From Cohnella pontilimi (GTDB lineage Bacteria > Bacillota > Bacilli > Paenibacillales > Paenibacillaceae), in assembly GCF_005049045.1 (NCBI RefSeq), contig NZ_SUPK01000001.1:124001-188000 (forward strand): DNA of 64,000 nucleotides. The letters are read 5' to 3'. The position numbers and the translations under genes are program-made. The notes under the pieces were generated by a model, which saw nothing but the letters and a program-made list of their open reading frames with translations, was not told the DNA's origin and ran no database searches. Positions 16,819-24,691 of the stretch are shown in pieces. Every line of letters starts with the position of its first letter. Positions within the stretch are counted from its first letter, which is position 1.

Positions 16819-16921
16819 ATTCTTGAGCGTCCCGAATCAGTGGATTGACAAATTTCGAAAGAAGCCGTATTACATTAAATGGCATAAATAAAGTGGTTAA
16901 TCGGGATAGGAGGCTTTTCTT

Positions 16922-17266
16922 ATCGACACTCTGCCGTGCAAGGGCTGCCGCGGACTTTGCTGCGGTCCGGTCCCCGTCACAGAGACGGAGCTTAGAAGCA
17001 TCAAGAAATATGTGAAATCGATGTCCTCGATCAGGCGTTCACAATTACAAAATCAAGAGAGATTTTACGGCACGTGCATTTTTTACGAACAAGATCATGA
17101 CCGATGCGGGATACATTCGGCAAGACCGTCTATTTGCCGGGCCTTCGGTCTCTATCAAAATTTAGTTTGTTTTCGTAAGCCGGAAGCTGCAGGCATGGAG
17201 AACTTTCACGCGAAAGAAAGGTCTGCAGGTATTTTAAGTGTGGACTACACTTGGCGGGATTTTTAG
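16922..17266 (+). CDS. YkgJ-type cysteine-cluster (metal-binding) protein, start codon non-canonical
   Basis: The frame encodes the YkgJ-family pattern: 'CKGCRGLCCGP' at the start and 'CGIHSARPSICRAFG' later, eight Cys suited to bind Zn or an Fe-S cluster. Between the upstream TAG (16907) and the Cys motif there is no ATG, GTG or TTG; the first such codon is GTG 17012, after the first Cys cluster. A perfect AGGAGG site (16908-16913) lies 8 nt before ATC (16922), so I place the start there as a possible rare or mutated start codon. It could be a recently inactivated gene or a sequence error. About 114 residues. Confidence 0.6.
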   Translation: MDTLPCKGCRGLCCGPVPVTETELRSIKKYVKSMSSIRRSQLQNQERFYGTCIFYEQDHDRCGIHSARPSICRAFGLYQNLVCFRKPEAAGMENFHAKERSAGILSVDYTWRDF

Positions 17267-17306
17267 CTGACCTCGGTATCGAAAAACATAGAGAAGGAGA
17301 CTCGCT

Positions 17307-17672
17307 TTGAAAATATTTCAATGCACCACGGATACTGCCCGTGAGATTGCCGCATTCGGCAGCCGGAATTTGTCCATGGCCAGAATTCTGAACAGCGAAG
17401 AATCGTTGCATGTCGGCTGTATGTTCATTGGTCCCGAAGGCTTGGTCGGCCGCCATCAAGCCGCCTGCGAACAGCTCTTCTTAGTGGTACAAGGGGAAGG
17501 TGTCGTCAAGGGCGGGGACGGGAACGAAATGCCGATTCAAGCAGGATACGCGGCATTCTGGGAAGAAGGCGAATGGCATGAATCGAAAAGTGAGCGAGGC
17601 ATGACCGTCATCGTATTCGAGGCTAGGAAGCTTTCTCTTCATTTAAAAGAAGCAGAATACTATAATCGCTGA
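17307..17672 (+). CDS. Small cupin-domain protein
   Basis: This is a 121-residue single-domain cupin. 'GLVGRHQAACEQLFLVVQGEGVV' fits cupin motif 1 (G-x5-H-x-H-x3,4-E) in relaxed form, with one His where the metal-binding family has two. 'YAAFWEEGEWHESKSERGMTVIVFEA' fits motif 2 with the His in WHES. Function not predictable; related proteins often bind small metabolites. It starts at TTG with AAGGAG 7 nt upstream. It is the last gene before the nitronate monooxygenase remnant. Confidence 0.8.
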   Translation: MKIFQCTTDTAREIAAFGSRNLSMARILNSEESLHVGCMFIGPEGLVGRHQAACEQLFLVVQGEGVVKGGDGNEMPIQAGYAAFWEEGEWHESKSERGMTVIVFEARKLSLHLKEAEYYNR

Positions 17673-17701
17673 TATTTATTCAACTGTTCGATCGCCGGCT
17701 C

Positions 17702-17806
17702 ATGTCTTTGTGGACTGGACAAGGCACGAGAATGCTTACAGACCGTCAAAAAGCGGAGGATATCATTTCTGAAATCATGCAACAAGCTAATTCGATATTG
17801 GATTGA
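17702..17806 (+). pseudogene. 3' remnant of a nitronate monooxygenase gene
   Basis: A frame ending at TGA 17806 encodes 'SLWTGQGTRMLTDRQKAEDI' and then an Ile/Glu-rich helix ending in NSILD. This strongly resembles the last about 33 residues of nitronate monooxygenases (2-nitropropane dioxygenase family), where a conserved '(S/T)LW(T/A/S)GQG' precedes a final helix. No upstream part is present: the preceding bases belong to the cupin gene and about 30 nt of unrelated sequence. I read it as the tail of a deleted gene. The rest of the 359-nt gap (17807-18031) holds no ORF I can support. Confidence 0.6.
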
Positions 17807-18031
17807 GCATTAGGATACCCTGAAAATAACTCATAGCAGAGATCTAAAAAAGACAATACGAAGCTAGGCGCAATGTCACAGGTGGTAAGCAATCGTCCGG
17901 CCCGATAGAGGCAGGATAGTTGCAAATGATGAAGGATACTTGAGAAAAATGTAGAAACTCTTTCTTAATCTATGATTTACATTTTTTTGGTGGTGTGGGA
18001 AAAGGGTTTCACACCTAAGAAGGAGAGCCCA

Positions 18032-19000
18032 ATGAACGAAACTGCACTGGAGCATGCTCTAGAACTTCAGTTATTTGACCGGTTGAAGCCGGAGTTAACA
18101 TCGTTCTGTTATAGAATGCTAGGATCGATCGATGACGCAGACGATGCCGTTCAGGAAACCTTTATTCGTGTTTGGCAAAGCTGGAACTCATTCAGACAGG
18201 AATCCTCTTACAAAACATGGGTCTATCGGATTGCTTCAAATATATGCCTGGATAAGCTAAGACAAGCTAATCGCCGCACTCGTCCCGTTGACTTTCGCGA
18301 TGCCGAGACATCGATTATCGCACCCAGCGAAACCTTGCCTGACTCCTCCTGGATCTGGCCTGCGCCCGCATTTTCGGAAAATCCGGAAGATATACTCATA
18401 CGAAAAGATACCCTTCAACTTTGTTTTATTACACTCTTGCAAATCTTGCCTCCACGTCAACGTGCAGTGCTCATTTTGAAGGACATATTTGAGTGGCAAT
18501 CCAAACAGATTGCAGAAACGTTAGGAATGTCGCAAGCAGCAGTTAACAGCGCCTTGCAAAGAGCCAGAGAAACGATGGGTCGGGCGAAATCCCGTTCTGA
18601 AGAATACAGATTGATGGATGCTGAGCCTGATCAAGAGCTGCTCTCACGGTATGTGGAAGCTTTTGAACAATTTGATATCCATGCACTGGTCGCCTTGTTT
18701 CATGAAGAAGGCCATATGTCTATGCCGCCTTTCCCTATGTGGGTGCGCGGCAAGGACGACTTGTTCAAGTTTTTCTCGCTTACACGCTGGCATTGTGACG
18801 GGTCCCGGTTTTTGTCGACTACGGTGAATGGCGGTTACCCTGCTTTTGCGCAATATGTGCCGAGCAGTGACAAAAGCTGCTTGGTACCCTGGGGAATTCA
18901 CGTCATTGTAATGAAAGAAAAGAAGATATTCCACATCCAAAATTTCATCAACACCAAAATATTTTCGCGATTTGGGCTCCCTGAACAATTAGACCGATGA
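18032..19000 (+). CDS. ECF sigma factor with SnoaL-like C-terminal domain (SigG-like)
   Basis: This 322-residue ECF sigma factor has region 2 ('SFCYRMLGSIDDADDAVQET ...', residues 25-90) and region 4 ('LPPRQRAVLILKDIFEWQS' to 'ALQRARETM', about 145-190), followed by a 120-residue SnoaL/NTF2-like domain. In the latter, 'SRYVEAFEQFDIHALVALF' and 'MSMPPFPMWVRG' closely resemble the mycobacterial SigG group. In this group the fused domain, rather than an anti-sigma factor, controls activity. ATG 18032 has AAGGAGAG upstream; a longer frame from 17972 lacks this. The neighbours (SRPBCC, VOC remnant, DoxX) are typical companions and probable targets. Confidence 0.9.
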   Translation: MNETALEHALELQLFDRLKPELTSFCYRMLGSIDDADDAVQETFIRVWQSWNSFRQESSYKTWVYRIASNICLDKLRQANRRTRPVDFRDAETSIIAPSETLPDSSWIWPAPAFSENPEDILIRKDTLQLCFITLLQILPPRQRAVLILKDIFEWQSKQIAETLGMSQAAVNSALQRARETMGRAKSRSEEYRLMDAEPDQELLSRYVEAFEQFDIHALVALFHEEGHMSMPPFPMWVRGKDDLFKFFSLTRWHCDGSRFLSTTVNGGYPAFAQYVPSSDKSCLVPWGIHVIVMKEKKIFHIQNFINTKIFSRFGLPEQLDR

Positions 19001-19069
19001 ATTTTGGAATCGGATTTCGTCTTTATAAATGAGAATCCAAAAAACAATCATCGAGTGAGGTGCTTCAAA

Positions 19070-19501
19070 ATGGAAACAAGTAATCATCAAAAAACGAGAG
19101 TAACCGTTCAGGCAGTCATTCAAGCGCCAGTAGAAAAAGTATGGAGGTATTGGTCTGAACCGGAACACATTACGAAGTGGAATCAAGCATCAGAGACATG
19201 GCACTCGCCAAGATCGGAAAATGATTTGCGGGTTGGCGGCAAGTTTCTTACAAGGATGGAAGCGAAAGACGGCAGCACGGGCTTTGATTTCGGTGGGGTA
19301 TACGATGTAGTGAAGCAGCTTGAGCAAATTTCATACACACTCGGAGATGGGAGAAAAGTGGATATCACCTTCGTCAATCAAGGAAATGAAACGAAGGTCG
19401 TTGAAATTTTTGATGCTGAAAGCACCCATTCCATTGAAATGCAGCAGGCGGGCTGGCAAGCGATTATGGACAATTTCAAAAGATATACAGAAGTATTCTG
19501 A
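19070..19501 (+). CDS. SRPBCC (AHSA1-like) small-molecule-binding protein
   Basis: This is a 143-residue START-fold protein of the activator-of-Hsp90-like group. 'VTVQAVIQAPVEKVWRYWSE' is the typical first strand and helix, 'ITKWNQASETWHSP' the loop, and 'QQAGWQAIMDNFKRYTE' the final helix closing the cavity. Such proteins bind hydrophobic ligands; no catalytic role can be deduced. ATG 19070 is preceded by GTGAGGTG at 7 nt. It follows the sigma factor gene by 69 nt. Confidence 0.88.
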   Translation: METSNHQKTRVTVQAVIQAPVEKVWRYWSEPEHITKWNQASETWHSPRSENDLRVGGKFLTRMEAKDGSTGFDFGGVYDVVKQLEQISYTLGDGRKVDITFVNQGNETKVVEIFDAESTHSIEMQQAGWQAIMDNFKRYTEVF

Positions 19502-19530
19502 TTACCAATCCAAACGCTGTGGTGATTGAA

Positions 19531-19596
19531 ATGGCATTAACCTACACACACATTTTTGTGAACTTGCATGTTAAGAATGTCAAACAACCCACATGG
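19531..19596 (+). pseudogene. 5' remnant of a VOC (glyoxalase-like) gene
   Basis: After a GTGGTGATTGAA spacer, an ATG opens 'MALTYTHIFVNLHVKNVKQ', which closely matches the N-terminus of VOC-superfamily proteins ('KIFVNLPVKDLxKS...'). The similarity stops after about 20 residues and runs into the leader of the DoxX gene, suggesting a deletion that joined the start of a VOC gene to the DoxX upstream region. VOC genes commonly accompany ECF sigma factor/SRPBCC/DoxX clusters. Confidence 0.5.
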
Positions 19597-19612
19597 AGGA
19601 CGAGAGAATTTT

Positions 19613-20041
19613 ATGAACGAGATGGAAATGAAAACGAAATTAGCGACGATCGAAACAGGCTTTTCTAAGGGACGGCTTTGGACGGCACGGATTATATGCG
19701 GTATTGTCGTACTGTTCATGCTATTCGATGGAATCGGAAAAGTCGCCAAGCCAAAGCAAGTGGTAGAAGGTACTCTCGCACTCGGATTTGAGGAGAACCA
19801 CTTGGCGGTAATCGGCGTTCTGGGTTTAATTTGCACCTTTCTGTATGCGGTACCGCGAACACGATTCTTGGGTGCGCTTCTGCTCACGGGCTACTTGGGA
19901 GGAGCGGTAGCTGCGCAACTCAGGGTGAATAGTCCGTTGTGGTCCAATATGCTGTTTCCAGTCTATATTGCGATTTTAGCTTGGGGACCGGTATGGCTAA
20001 TGGATCGGAGATTACGCAATTTGATTTGGGAACGCAGCTGA
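19613..20041 (+). CDS. DoxX-family membrane protein
   Basis: This is a 142-residue protein with four predicted membrane helices: 'IICGIVVLFMLFDGIGKV', 'LAVIGVLGLICTFLYAVP', 'FLGALLLTGYLGGAVAAQ' and 'MLFPVYIAILAWGPVWLM'. The 'TGYLGGAVA' segment is a DoxX-family hallmark. The molecular function of this subfamily is not established; members are often controlled by ECF sigma factors linked to SRPBCC proteins, as here. ATG 19613 has GGAGGACG 13 nt upstream, a little far; an ATG at 19622 is an alternative. Confidence 0.85.
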   Translation: MNEMEMKTKLATIETGFSKGRLWTARIICGIVVLFMLFDGIGKVAKPKQVVEGTLALGFEENHLAVIGVLGLICTFLYAVPRTRFLGALLLTGYLGGAVAAQLRVNSPLWSNMLFPVYIAILAWGPVWLMDRRLRNLIWERS

Positions 20042-20055
20042 TACTGGCGGACCGC

Positions 20056-20084
20056 AAGCCTCGGGGGATGTTACTTCGAGGCTT
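20056..20084 (+). terminator. Possible terminator after DoxX gene
   Basis: An 8-bp stem AAGCCTCG/CGAGGCTT with a 13-nt loop is followed by ATTAATTTG. The T-tract is weak. Confidence 0.45.
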
Positions 20085-20147
20085 ATTAATTTGTGGCACG
20101 TTCTCATGGGTCATAAAAAAGCAACAACTTGTTATGCTTCTTGGGTA

Positions 20148-20423
20148 ATGTCCACGCCGACAACATGTAACGGTTTACTTCTGGGGCGATTTAGAGTTAC
20201 AGAACGCGAAGTACAAATTGACGGCCACGAAAAAAATTCGAACCAAACCGTTACTTTATACGAGTGGCCCGTATCGCTCGGGGGTTATGAAGTGGGGGCG
20301 GCTGCCCCAAGCGGAGCGAAGTTCGGTCTCGACGAGCCCGGATTGTGGGGGTTGGATGTGTCCGTCAACGGCGTTCCGTTTGATCATGTGATCGTGGACG
20401 TGAAAGCGGTGGGAAGTTCGTAA
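20148..20423 (+). CDS. Hypothetical protein (91 residues)
   Basis: This is a small soluble protein I do not recognise. It opens 'MSTPTTCNGLLLGRFRVTER' and continues with alternating beta-type segments ('QTVTLYEWPVSLGGYEVGAA', 'GLWGLDVSVNGVPFDHVIVD'), suggesting a beta-sandwich. The frame is open from 20091 (TTG), so the start is uncertain; none of the candidates has a clear ribosome site. The next small gene follows after 30 nt in the same direction, so they may form a two-gene unit. Confidence 0.5.
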   Translation: MSTPTTCNGLLLGRFRVTEREVQIDGHEKNSNQTVTLYEWPVSLGGYEVGAAAPSGAKFGLDEPGLWGLDVSVNGVPFDHVIVDVKAVGSS

Positions 20424-20453
20424 ACGGGTAATGGATAGCAGGAGGTGCTGAAG

Positions 20454-20651
20454 ATGGGAGAAGAACTATCGCCGGAAATTCAACCGGACAAAGTGCCTGA
20501 AATTCAACCGGAGAAAGTGCCTGAAATCAAGCCTGATCCCACGCCGGAAGTAAAACCGGATGCTGTACCTCCGGATATCCAGCCCGACGTCCAGCCCGAG
20601 GTTCCGCCGCAGCAACCGCCGGAAATCCAGCCGCCGAATGAGCCTCTCTAA
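20454..20651 (+). CDS. Pro/Glu-rich tandem-repeat small protein
   Basis: This 65-residue protein is built almost entirely from 8-residue repeats of the type PEIQP-[D/E]-K-V: 'PEIQPDKV', 'PEIQPEKV', 'PEIKPDPT', 'PEVKPDAV', then looser PDIQPDV and QPEVPPQQP units. A GGAGGTG site lies 6 nt before ATG 20454. There is no signal peptide or membrane segment. Such sequences form extended polyproline-like rods; no function can be named. A bidirectional terminator follows. Confidence 0.6.
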   Translation: MGEELSPEIQPDKVPEIQPEKVPEIKPDPTPEVKPDAVPPDIQPDVQPEVPPQQPPEIQPPNEPL

Positions 20652-20669
20652 CGCCGGCAAGACGAATAG

Positions 20670-20706
20670 AAACCGCCCGGAAGCTGTTCGCTTCCCGGGC
20701 GGTTTT
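20670..20706. terminator. Bidirectional terminator between convergent genes
   Basis: The stem AAACCGCCCGG.AAGC / GCTT.CCCGGGCGGTTT with a short loop has A- and T-rich flanks on both sides. It lies between the Pro/Glu repeat gene (+) and the DUF318 permease gene (-). Confidence 0.9.
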
Positions 20707-20721
20707 GTACGTAACAAGCCT

Positions 20722-21789
20722 TTATAACAAAATATCGCCAACGACTCCGCAAACGATGCCAGCAACAACGACGGCCCCCAGCACGAACAACAAAATTTTG
20801 CGCGGGAACGATCGGGACAACATCAGGAGCGACGGCAGGCTGACTGCAGGCAGCGTAAGCAGCAGCGCGGCAACCGGGCCGGTGGACACTCCTGCGACTA
20901 GCAAGGACTGCATGATCGGAATTTCCGCAGCGGTCGGAATGACGAACAGCGCACCGGCAACGGCGAACAAGATCAAAGCCGCCGTACCGGATACGCCAGC
21001 TGTCGGGAAAAACCATACTTTCAAAGCGCCAAGAACGAGCACGGCAAGCACATAAGCCGGAACGACCTGAACCAGCATATCGCCCAGGCTTTTCATCCAA
21101 CGTTTCAGGAATGGAGCCTGCATTTCCGCGGTCGGCACGGTCACCGCATCGACCATTTCCGGATTCGTCACTTTCCCGCCTTTCACCATACGGTTGGCGA
21201 GATAGCCGACTCCGAAAGTCAACAAAACACCGAAAACGATGCGAAGCACGGTGAATTTCCACGACAAGACGAACGTCATGAAAATCAGCGTCGCAGGGTT
21301 CAGCAGCGGATTTCCAAGCCAAAAGGCTAGCGCCGCACCCGCCGATACGTTCTTACGGCGAAGACCCGCGGCGATCGGAGCGGCGCAACAGGAGCACATC
21401 ATGCCGGGAAGTGACGCGACACCGCCGATGAAAGTGCTTTTGAAGTTGTTCTGCCCGAGCACACGCTGAAGCCAGCGGACAGGGATCAACACTTGAACGA
21501 GCGATCCCAATACAATACCGAGAACAGCCGCTTGCCAAACCTTCTCAAAGTAGGTACGGGCGTACTTCACCGCATCGTTCCAAGTTGGAATGCCGGTTTT
21601 CGCTGCCGAATCTCCGAGAATGGATTTGCCGATCGAATGGGTATCCGCGGCTGATAACGATTTATGATAATACGGCATCCATTTAACATACATCAAACCT
21701 GCCGCCGCTATCAGGATGAAGAGCAGCACCATCCAGATCGTCTTGTTGTTGCGCGACTTGGGCTGAAAGTCGAGACTGACATGGGACAT
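20722..21789 (-). CDS. DUF318 (YraQ/YcgR-type) permease
   Basis: This is a 355-residue membrane protein with about 8-9 helices of the DUF318 predicted permease family. Hallmarks are 'GMMCSCCAAPIAAGLRRK' (Cys motif, about residues 130-147) and 'AFWLGNPLLNPATLIFMTF', repeated in degenerate form in the second half ('FVIPTAAEIPIMQSLL'). Some members export metalloids or metal-like substrates; the substrate here is unknown. ATG 21789 has a GGAGGTG site. It is divergent from selD with a shared 133-nt upstream region, so a link with selenium metabolism is possible but unproven. Confidence 0.85.
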   Translation of the reverse strand: MSHVSLDFQPKSRNNKTIWMVLLFILIAAAGLMYVKWMPYYHKSLSAADTHSIGKSILGDSAAKTGIPTWNDAVKYARTYFEKVWQAAVLGIVLGSLVQVLIPVRWLQRVLGQNNFKSTFIGGVASLPGMMCSCCAAPIAAGLRRKNVSAGAALAFWLGNPLLNPATLIFMTFVLSWKFTVLRIVFGVLLTFGVGYLANRMVKGGKVTNPEMVDAVTVPTAEMQAPFLKRWMKSLGDMLVQVVPAYVLAVLVLGALKVWFFPTAGVSGTAALILFAVAGALFVIPTAAEIPIMQSLLVAGVSTGPVAALLLTLPAVSLPSLLMLSRSFPRKILLFVLGAVVVAGIVCGVVGDILL

Positions 21790-21829
21790 GGGAGCACCTC
21801 CTTTACGACTACTCAGAAAACAAAGAATC

Positions 21830-21835
21830 ATTATA
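21830..21835 (-). promoter_or_regulatory. Putative -10 box for the DUF318 permease
   Basis: On the minus strand the sequence GCTATAATG gives a perfect TATAAT about 40 nt before the permease start codon. No good -35 is visible at 17 nt. Confidence 0.35.
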
Positions 21836-21922
21836 GCATGAATCCTGGCAGTGCAGACCCGGTAATGTTTGCTTTCATTTCTGAAAATCTGTACGATTTA
21901 AGAAAGAAAGCAAGAAGGGACC

Positions 21923-22984
21923 GTGAATGAATTGGAAGCAGCTGAAAACGTTAAATTGACCTCTCTGTCGAGCAAGGGAGGATGCGGGTGTAAAATCGGT
22001 CCGGCGGACCTTGCGCAAGTGATCCGCAGCCTGCCGCCGTCAGTGCCGGATCCGAATTTGCTGGTAGGGTTGGATACGAGCGACGATGCCGGTGTATATA
22101 AACTGACCGATGAATTGGCAATGGTTCAAACCGTCGATTTTTTCACGCCGATCGTCGACGATCCTTATTCGTTCGGCCAAATCGCCGCAGCCAATGCCAT
22201 TAGCGATATTTATGCGATGGGCGCAAAACCGTTAACGGTGTTAAATATCGTCGCATTCCCGATCTCCACTCTGGACAAGCGCATATTGGCGGACATTTTG
22301 CGCGGAGCGTCCGATAAAGTTCACGAAGCGGGAGCCTCGCTTGTCGGCGGACATTCCATCGACGATAAGGAACCGAAGTTCGGTCTTGCGGTTACCGGCA
22401 TCGTGCATCCGGATAAAGTCCGGACGAATGCGGGAGCCCAGCCTGGCGACAAACTGATTTTGACCAAGCCGATCGGCGTGGGAATCATGACGACGTCCAT
22501 CAAGAAGGACCAATTGTCCGATGAAGAGGTACAAACGGTCACCAAGGTGATGTCGACGTTGAACAAAACGGCTTCCGAAACGATGGAGCCGTACAACGTT
22601 CACGCGTGCACCGACGTTACCGGTTTCGGCCTGATTGGCCACGCTTTAGAAATGGCCAAAGGCAGCAATGCGGGCATCGTCATTCACCGTTCGGACGTGC
22701 CGGTGCTTCCCCGCGTCAGGGAACTGGCGGAACAAGGATTTGTGCCCGGCGGGACGAAGAATAACTTCAATCACGTGCTAGATCACGTGTCGTTCCCGGA
22801 CGAGATGGATCAAACGGACCGCTGGATTGTTTGCGATGCGGTCACATCGGGCGGTCTGCTCATTGCCGTGGACCCGTCCCAGGCGGAAGAATTGCATCAG
22901 AAGCTGAGAGACGCCGGTGTCGATGCCCATTTGATCGGGGAAGTCACGGAAGAAAACGCCGGCAAAATTGTCGTGAAAGCCTAA
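21923..22984 (+). CDS. selD: Selenide, water dikinase (selenophosphate synthase)
   Basis: SelD makes selenophosphate from selenide and ATP. The 353-residue product is full length; the catalytic loop is 'GGCGCK' with Cys 21, Cys 23 and Lys 24 (the position that is Sec in some organisms is Cys here). Further motifs are 'DDAGVYKL', 'ANAISDIYAMGAKPL', 'GGHSIDDKEPKFGLAVTG' and 'CTDVTGFGLIGHALEMA'. The in-frame start is GTG 21923 with AGAAGGGA upstream; the ATG 4 nt later is out of frame. It is followed by selU with a 34-nt gap, which indicates the product is used for tRNA modification. Confidence 0.97.
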   Translation: MNELEAAENVKLTSLSSKGGCGCKIGPADLAQVIRSLPPSVPDPNLLVGLDTSDDAGVYKLTDELAMVQTVDFFTPIVDDPYSFGQIAAANAISDIYAMGAKPLTVLNIVAFPISTLDKRILADILRGASDKVHEAGASLVGGHSIDDKEPKFGLAVTGIVHPDKVRTNAGAQPGDKLILTKPIGVGIMTTSIKKDQLSDEEVQTVTKVMSTLNKTASETMEPYNVHACTDVTGFGLIGHALEMAKGSNAGIVIHRSDVPVLPRVRELAEQGFVPGGTKNNFNHVLDHVSFPDEMDQTDRWIVCDAVTSGGLLIAVDPSQAEELHQKLRDAGVDAHLIGEVTEENAGKIVVKA

Positions 22985-23018
22985 TCCACTAGATCCATTA
23001 CAGTTTGAGGAGACCGAC

Positions 23019-24053
23019 ATGTTTCAGGATATATCGTTGGAGGAACTGATCGAGCAGCGCAAGAGCGGCAACTTTGTGCTGATCGACGTCAGATCCCCGT
23101 CTGAATTCGAAGAGTCGTCCATACCCGGGAGCATCAATATTCCGCTGTTTAACGACGAAGAGCGGGCCGAGGTCGGAACGATTTACAAGCAAGTGAGCGC
23201 TCAAGCCGCGAAGGAGAGAGGGCTGGAGATCGTATCGGCCAAGCTGCCGGATTTCATCCGCACTTTCGCCGAGATTCCGGGTCGCAAAGCGGTGTTCTGC
23301 TGGAGGGGCGGCATGCGGAGCAAAACGTCCGCCACCGTCCTCTCTTTAATGGATATTCACGTTTATCGCCTGAACGGGGGATATCGCGCCTACCGTAAGT
23401 GGATCATGGACTCGCTTGAAAACTTTCATTTGCGACCCAAGGCTGTCGTGCTGCACGGCAATACCGGAACGGGCAAAACACTTATTCTCCGCACGCTGAA
23501 GGAACGCGGTCTTCCCGTATTGGACCTGGAAGGGATGGCTGGGCACAGAGGATCCATTTTCGGACAGATCGGCTTGAAGGGCAACAATCAAAAAACGTTC
23601 GAAGCCCTTTTGTTGGAAGAACTTCTTCTCTGTCAGCATTCTCCCTATGTATTGATGGAGGCGGAAAGCAAGCGAATCGGCAAAGTGGTGCTGCCGGATT
23701 TTCTGGTGCGGAAAAAAGAGGCAGGCCATCACCTGATGCTTGAGCTGCCGCTCGACGTCCGCGTACAGCACATTCTGGACGATTATCGGCCGGAAGAGCA
23801 TCACGAGGAATGTTTGGCCGCTTTCCGTCACATCAAGTCCCGCATCCATACGCCGATTGCCCACGAAATCGAGGGCTGCTTGATGACCGCCCGATACGAC
23901 AAAGCTGTGAAAATGCTGCTTGAACATTACTATGATCCTCGTTACGCTTTCTCTACCGATGCCTACGGTGCGGACTTTACCGTCGTTAAGGCGTCGACGA
24001 TCGAAGAGGCGGTTACGAATATCGAACACATCGTCCAAACTCTTCCTCTATGA
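23019..24053 (+). CDS. selU: tRNA 2-selenouridine synthase
   Basis: SelU (MnmH/YbbB) converts 2-thiouridine at the wobble position of Lys, Glu and Gln tRNAs to 2-selenouridine using selenophosphate. An N-terminal rhodanese domain carries the catalytic Cys 94 in 'FCWRGGMRS', and a C-terminal P-loop domain has 'LHGNTGTGKT' (Lys 153) and 'GMAGHRGSIFGQIG'. The length (344) fits. It is downstream of selD and overlaps the TVP38-family gene by 4 nt. With no selA/selB visible, selenium here may serve tRNA rather than selenoproteins. Confidence 0.96.
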   Translation: MFQDISLEELIEQRKSGNFVLIDVRSPSEFEESSIPGSINIPLFNDEERAEVGTIYKQVSAQAAKERGLEIVSAKLPDFIRTFAEIPGRKAVFCWRGGMRSKTSATVLSLMDIHVYRLNGGYRAYRKWIMDSLENFHLRPKAVVLHGNTGTGKTLILRTLKERGLPVLDLEGMAGHRGSIFGQIGLKGNNQKTFEALLLEELLLCQHSPYVLMEAESKRIGKVVLPDFLVRKKEAGHHLMLELPLDVRVQHILDDYRPEEHHEECLAAFRHIKSRIHTPIAHEIEGCLMTARYDKAVKMLLEHYYDPRYAFSTDAYGADFTVVKASTIEEAVTNIEHIVQTLPL

Positions 24054-24676
24054 GAAAATGGCTCGTCATTTCGCTGTATTTGGCAGCAGCCGTATCGTTG
24101 TGGATCTGGCGAGGATCGATCGCCGGATGGCTGGAGGCCGACGATTCCGGGATGCATTTTGCGCTGGTGCTGATTCTCGGCTTTATTATCGCGCTGATTC
24201 CCGCTATTCCTTATACTGTCGTTGCTGTACTGATCGGTGCCAAATACGGACCGATACTGGGAACCGTGCTCAATCTGGCGATGTCCGCCGGCGCGGCCTT
24301 GGCGCTTTTTCTCATCGTTCGATATACATTCACGCCGGAACAAAGACGGAAGGCGGCAGGAATGAAAGGCGTGTTCCGGATCACAGTATTCGCGGAACGG
24401 AATCCGTTCGCGGCCGTGTTGTTTGCCCGGATGCTGCCCCTTGCTCCCGCACAGGCGGTGAACATTTTTTCCGCGCTTACGCGCATGCGATTTATACCTT
24501 ATGCCACGGCCACCGTGCTCGGTAAACTGCCTTTCCTCGTGACGATGGGTGTACTTGGTCAAAATATATTGATGAACCGGGATTGGCACTCTATAATCTT
24601 TATCATTTTCACCTATATCGTTTTTTTGTGCAGCGTCTTTGTCGTTTATAAGCGTGTCACCAACCGTAAAATGTAG
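24050..24676 (+). CDS. TVP38/TMEM64 (DedA-like) membrane protein
   Basis: This 208-residue membrane protein has 5-6 hydrophobic segments; the SNARE-associated/VTT domain core is 'ALIPAIPYTVVAVLIGAKYG ... GTVLNLAMSAGAALALFLIVRY' and 'FARMLPLAPAQAVNIFSALT'. Family members are implicated in lipid scrambling and membrane homeostasis; a few relatives are linked to selenite tolerance or uptake. The ATG overlaps the selU TGA, so it is translationally coupled to the selenium genes, which makes a role in selenium handling worth testing. Confidence 0.85.
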   Translation: MRKWLVISLYLAAAVSLWIWRGSIAGWLEADDSGMHFALVLILGFIIALIPAIPYTVVAVLIGAKYGPILGTVLNLAMSAGAALALFLIVRYTFTPEQRRKAAGMKGVFRITVFAERNPFAAVLFARMLPLAPAQAVNIFSALTRMRFIPYATATVLGKLPFLVTMGVLGQNILMNRDWHSIIFIIFTYIVFLCSVFVVYKRVTNRKM

Positions 24677-24691
24677 TCGTTTTCTAGTCGA

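Noticed and set aside
17874..17897. TGTCACA and CGTC motif upstream of the ECF sigma factor, like an ECF41-type promoter
   Set aside because: The spacer is 13 nt, shorter than expected for ECF promoters (about 16), and this sigma factor looks SigG-like rather than ECF41.
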